Positions 59,955 to 64,000 of a stretch of 64,000 nt of DNA are shown piece after piece. The DNA is taken from positions 4,340,001 through 4,404,000 of the forward strand of contig JAETXT010000006.1 of NCBI GenBank assembly GCA_019188255.1, written 5' to 3'. Positions within the stretch are counted from its first letter, which is position 1. Each line of letters starts with the position of its first letter. Both the position numbers and the translations under genes were made by a program. Source of the stretch: Verticillium longisporum (lineage: Eukaryota > Ascomycota > Sordariomycetes > Glomerellales > Plectosphaerellaceae). The notes under the pieces were generated by a model that ran no database searches, was not told the origin of the DNA, and worked only from the letters and a program-made list of their open reading frames with translations.

Positions 59955-62183
59955 CGCGATCAGGGTGACAGCATGGTGCAGATAGGATTTTCATGACTCT
60001 CCTCCGATGTAGATCTCATAGCATAGCGCAGCGGCCTGTTTTCAAAACGGAATTGCGGAATCAAGGCACTTTGGATACGACGAAGGATGTTCGTCCGATT
60101 TTAGTCCTACTGCCACACAGTTTCTCTATGGCAGTAGGGTGGAGCGGACAGGTTGTCTAGACCTTGAGTTTGTTCTCCCACATACGAACGAATAAAATAA
60201 GTTGACACTCCTGCGTACTAAGAGCGCGGGGTGTAGGCAAGTCGTGGGTTGGCCGTAGCCGAGGGGATATAGTCAAGTGGCACGGAGGCGCGCCATTAGG
60301 CGTTCTCTTTGTCAGGCGACGGATGGGCACGCTAGTTTCTCCGAGAGACCAATAGACCAAGATTCTTCTTGCCGAGCCAGCCTTTGAACGTCGCGGTCGC
60401 TTTGGATCGGGTTGAGTTTGTCCTGTCGAGAGCTTCAATCATAGTCTGACCAGGCCGTCAGCCTCGCAAAGACTGGGTATTGATATAACATGAAAAGATA
60501 TCAATTCGTCCAAAGCTCAAGCACGGGACCGCGAGCCAGCAGTAACATCGGTCGATCAAAGATAGGCTTGGAAAGGTCGAAGTTTGGTTGGAATCGGAAA
60601 GTCGGAAGAATCTGGTGTGGAAGAAGAAGTAGATGTTGGTAGAGATGCGAGAAATTTCGACTTTTGAACAGACGCCAATTTCAAAAAGGACGCTAGTCCG
60701 AGCATAGCCGAACCTTATGTCAGCAGGTCATGTGTGCGCTCCACTTCAGGGCAGGCAGCAGGCAGGGCGTGCTCATCTGCCTTGTCCGCCTCGTCTGGCG
60801 CCGTGTCTTGCTCTTCTTCTCCTTCTCCCTCTCATACACTTTTCGCACTATAATCAACCGGTTCCATTTCGCCTACCTTGTCATCGGTCAAACTATGTGC
60901 TAGAACGGCATGGGTCATTCACTGCCTTTCTCCTCGGATTTGCGACGTCTTTGTGCGGCCGGTCTTCCCGAGACCAGTAGTGGTTCCCGACATTATATTT
61001 CTGCTTTTGCTACTGTGCTGCTGTAGCGCCAGGTCCTGTCGCTCGTCTGAGCCTCTTATCTCCAAGTACAACACCTCGCACCATGTTTATTTCGTCATGT
61101 CTTGCCTGGAGACGATCGCGTTGAGTCATCCATACGTTCAATTCAGCCTTACACATGTCTCTTAGCAGTTTCCCCCTGCAGTATCAGGTCGTGTCAGGGC
61201 GGGCCTAGATTGCGAGAGCCCGCGATGTCCACATACCGGAATCCCATCATCGTTTCCCACTGGTCCCAAGCGGGATGTTGCGATGCGCTGTGGTTGGCGA
61301 AGGAGCGAAGTTTCGCATCGCATCGCTCGGCCTACCCATCCCTTCGGTGTCCCTTTTCGTCCTTGTCTTCCAGGCTTCTACCTCAAGTTGCGCTCCCCGG
61401 TGTGTCAGTTCGAGACTCGAGGCCATCGAGGCCCTCGAGGACGAGTCCGCGAAGACGGGGCTGGTTTCTGGCGGCCCAATTCTCCAGGCAGACGTCCCCA
61501 CGTCTATGACCACTGCGCCCTGCCCCCTGCCACTCTGCCTCCCCTCGGTGTTCTTCTTCGGTGTCATGAAGTCCCCTGCGATATCTCGTCCCAATCTGGG
61601 CGGTGCCGGTGGCGCGTGCCGGGCTTCCATTTGCCCTCCACAGTATACCTGCCCAGGTACCTCTGCTCCCACCGCACAGCGCTAGTACACGGGGCAAGGG
61701 TTGTTCGACTTGGCGGGCTCGGCGATGTATCTCGGCCAGATCAAGGATGCCTGAGTCGAGGCCGGAGAAGTCCTCGGATTCGACTCACTGATGCACTGAA
61801 GTACTTCCCCACGCCCTCAACTCGACAAGCGGCCCTTCTCACCTTGACGCAAGCGAACCCTGCGAGACACCCTCGCATGGAGCCAATCGAGCAGTCGACT
61901 GTCTCCGTTCCTCGACGACTACCATATACGTGCCTTACCGAAAAATGGGGCCTCACCAGGCTGCCGCCTGCCATTGTGCCGTGGTCTGGGTATTGTCATT
62001 GGTTTTGGTCTTACGTCGGCATTTCGAATTCCACCTGATGGGCAGAGGCTAGAGTCGGTCCAGGGTCCAAGGCGGAGCTTCATCGCCTCGCTGCCTTGAA
62101 GGCATTTCGCGTGGCACTTTCGGTACCTGGAAAGGGTTGTATCATGGTAGATGCAAGAGACAGTATGATGTATCTACGATTGC

Positions 62184-62203
62184 CTCTCTCTCTCTATATA
62201 TAT
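62184..62203 (+). repeat. CT/TA microsatellite
   Basis: (CT)6 running directly into (AT)4. Confidence 0.85.
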
Positions 62204-62334
62204 CTAGGAGCTCTGCTCGTAATGTCTATTTCGATCCTCGCACTACTCACCTCATCCTCGCCTTGATCCTCACCAGCCTACATAAAGTCTTCATTCACTC
62301 TTCGCAGTCTTCTCCATACTCAGCCAACGTCTTC

Positions 62335-62523
62335 ATGCCTTGCTGCACTTCTATCCGAACCACTTCGTTGTCCACCAACTCCAACACAATGACCACTTAC
62401 AACGCTATCGTCGTCCGCTGCCGCACGGCCGTCTGCTCTGCCCCCCAGCCCGGTGACCCAAGTACGTTGCCCCCAAGCTCTTTCACACGACACCAGCTAA
62501 CAGTTATGCTAGCCATTGGCTGA
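62335..62523 (+). CDS. Possible small spliced open frame (27 or 45 aa)
   Basis: The ATG at 62389 has strong context (CAACACAATGACC). It encodes MTTYNAIVVRCRTAVC, then SAPQPGDP, up to 62461. A well-formed intron follows (62462-62512: GTACGT, GCTAAC, TGCTAG), then TIG and a stop at 62521-62523. An in-frame ATG at 62335 would extend it to 45 residues. No family is recognised. It could be a short peptide, an upstream open frame of a longer transcript, or chance. An alternative acceptor at about 62496 would give 70 residues. Confidence 0.3.
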   Translation: MPCCTSIRTTSLSTNSNTMTTYNAIVVRCRTAVCSAPQPGDPSTLPPSSFTRHQLTVMLAIG

Positions 62524-63616
62524 AGCAGCTCACCTCGATAAACGAGAGGCTCTTGAGATCTACAAAACACGAGATATACAGCAACACCAAACAAAAAGAA
62601 AAACGCCGCAGTACCCACCGGCACGTCCTGGGGGAGGGCTAAAAGGGGACCATCACCACTTAGAAGGCATGACTACACGGTCGATCACCACACAGTATAC
62701 AGAACAGAAGCTCGTTGAGAAGCGCTGGCAGAAGTCGCAGGACGCATTGAGCCAGCGCGCGCACACGGACACACGAGACGCAGTCACGAGGACAGAATGA
62801 CAAGAAGGAACACGGGAAATCCAGCTGGAGGGTGGCAGAGCGGGACTTAGACCTCGGAATGGGTTAAACATGGCAGTAAGGTACACGAGGAACGGCCATG
62901 TTCGGTACAACATGCTATGAGACGATACGATGCGCACGTGGAGAACTCCAAATATACGATATGACTCTTAAACCTTTTTCGCCTTTCTTTTTTTTTCCGC
63001 TTCCCCCCGCTCTAGTGAATATGTGTGTGATTCGTGGTCGAGAGGTTCTGGCGTGCTTTACTTCGAGCCTTGATTCGCAAAGAAGCAAATCGCGGTCGTA
63101 ACATAGCCACAGTCATGTGATTGTGACACGCACTTTTTTGCCTTTTCTGGGGGATTTCATTTTCAGCCTTATTGGCATTCTTCTGGTTGGAAATACGATC
63201 GGGTCGGTCTTCATTGGTCTATGGCTGCTGCTGCTGTGGTCGTGGTGGTGTGTACCGTACCGAAAACCTACCAGAGATCGAACTGTACCCAAGGCAAGGA
63301 AGTGTAAAGGAGGGGCGGTTGAGCGAAGGGGTCCAGGGAGAAGGAGGGGGGGGTTTGTTTGGTTTGGATGTCCTGCAGGGGTGGGGTGCGGTCCACTCTA
63401 GGCAAACAGACGTCAGTCAATCACCTCAGTCAAGACGTCCTGCCTGCCACTGACTGCCTAGGCGCGCCTGTCAACATGGGATGAAGTGTAGGAACGCTGG
63501 TGTGCCGTCATACGAGATCTTTTTTTAAAATTTGGCATCGACGATCAGGACTGGAAGCGAGCTGTCGAAACACTCCCTCTCGATGACGGCGACTTGACGG
63601 CCGAGACATCGTTGCC

Positions 63617-64000
63617 ATGGCGGGGTCAAGGGCATCCTCGTTCCTTTCGGACCTTTCTGAGAAGTCCTCGCCAGACTCCTTCGCCACAGCCGTCCAGACA
63701 CCGGGCGGTGTCGCAACAAACGAAGACAAGACGCCCAGCATACACAACGATGATGGTGCTGCTATCCATTCAACATCTGTGTATCACGAGGCGGCACCCC
63801 TCCGTCGCGAGCTGGAGGCGCAATGCAAGATCCTGCTCGAGGAACAACTCTGTACCTCCCCCCCTTCCCCCCACGCCTCACCCACGCTTCTCGAACTTGA
63901 GACGTACTGACGCAGATTTCCAAGACACGAAAGCTATTTTCATGCTCAGCCAGATGCTCACCGCGGGCCATGCGCGCAAGGACGGTCTGCCGAAGCCAGC
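63617..64000 (+). CDS. 5' end of a conserved fungal protein of unknown function (cut by window edge)
   Basis: Exons are 63617-63851 and 63916 onward. The intron of 64 nt is GTACCT..TACTGACGCAG, phase 1. The start is MAGSRASSFLSDLSEKSSPD. After splicing the frame reads LRRELEAQCKILLEEQL, then YFQDTKAIFMLSQMLTAGHA, then RKDGLPKP to the window end. The helical block looks conserved, but I cannot name a function. Without splicing the frame ends at 63910 in low-complexity Pro/Ser sequence, which supports the intron. Confidence 0.7.

Larger units (their letters stand above)
59955..63616. other. 3.7 kb largely non-coding region
   Basis: Longest intergenic stretch in the window. It contains C/T-rich segments (about 60800-60860), a CT/TA microsatellite, a CAGGTACCT word at 61653-61661 and one small spliced open frame (listed). 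No tRNA or repeat family is recognised. Open frames at 61247-62038 overlap on both strands and look like composition artefacts. Confidence 0.45.

Noticed and set aside
61247..62038. Overlapping open frames on both strands in the 60-63.6 kb region
   Set aside because: Both strands open at once with Arg/Pro/Ser-rich products and no domain.
1..64000. Reassigned stop codon as explanation for in-frame stops
   Set aside because: The unexpected stops are TAG, TAA and TGA, and TAG, TGA and TAA also serve as normal gene ends here. Several long genes have none.
1..64000. tRNA, rRNA, CRISPR or transposase genes
   Set aside because: No convincing A/B-box pairs, no regular direct repeats with spacers, and no transposase or reverse transcriptase motifs were found by eye. 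A covariance-model scan would be decisive.

Overview
The window is nuclear DNA of a filamentous ascomycete, most likely a Sordariomycete. Genes are interrupted by many 47-72 nt introns with GT..AG ends and CTAAC/CTGAC-type branch sites. The gene set includes Pezizomycotina-typical families (fungal rhodopsin-like 7TM protein, RTA1-like protein, Zn2Cys6 regulators, DUF1749 esterase, INSIG). No bacterial, organellar or viral segment is recognised, and no tRNA or rRNA was found by eye.

Layout. 1-2.6 kb: 3' part of DNA polymerase alpha (POL1). 4-8.9 kb: translation initiation factor eIF4G. 11.8-16.3 kb: the spliceosomal helicase aquarius (AQR/Cwf11), head to head with a THO complex subunit 1 gene (16.9-19.7 kb) that reads on into a guanylate-kinase-like domain. 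20.3-22 kb: RING/LON-domain protein. 25-26.3 kb: INSIG-family ER membrane protein. 27.4-28.9 kb: ribosome-biogenesis WD40 protein MAK11, divergent from an NAK-family kinase (29.7-32.9 kb). 33.1-36.4 kb: TTI1, divergent from a DUF1749 hydrolase (36.9-37.8 kb). 38.2 kb: a 67-aa Cys-rich protein. 40.4-41.7 kb: rhodopsin-like 7TM protein. 42.7-44.5 kb: C2H2 regulator with a long leader. 48-49.8 kb: a six-exon Zn2Cys6 regulator, divergent from an RTA1-like membrane protein (51.2-52.2 kb). 54.8-55.9 kb: conserved protein of unknown function. 57.2-60 kb: 882-aa protein with a mid-protein Zn2Cys6-like cluster. 63.6-64 kb: the 5' end of another unknown gene.

The left half is mostly housekeeping (replication, translation, splicing, mRNP assembly, ribosome assembly, PIKK maturation). 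The right half is regulatory and membrane genes separated by long intergenic DNA carrying TACCTA/TAGGTA repeat motifs.

Two things stand out. First, THO subunit 1 and the guanylate-kinase-like domain lie in one reading frame, and I see no in-frame ATG for the second domain. Second, several conserved genes are broken in this sequence: ten apparent one-base losses, each at or beside a homopolymer run, plus five in-frame stop codons (POL1, eIF4G, AQR twice, THO1). Every intron phase closes once the lost bases are allowed for. I therefore read the frameshifts as probable base-calling or assembly errors, while the in-frame stops need raw reads to judge.
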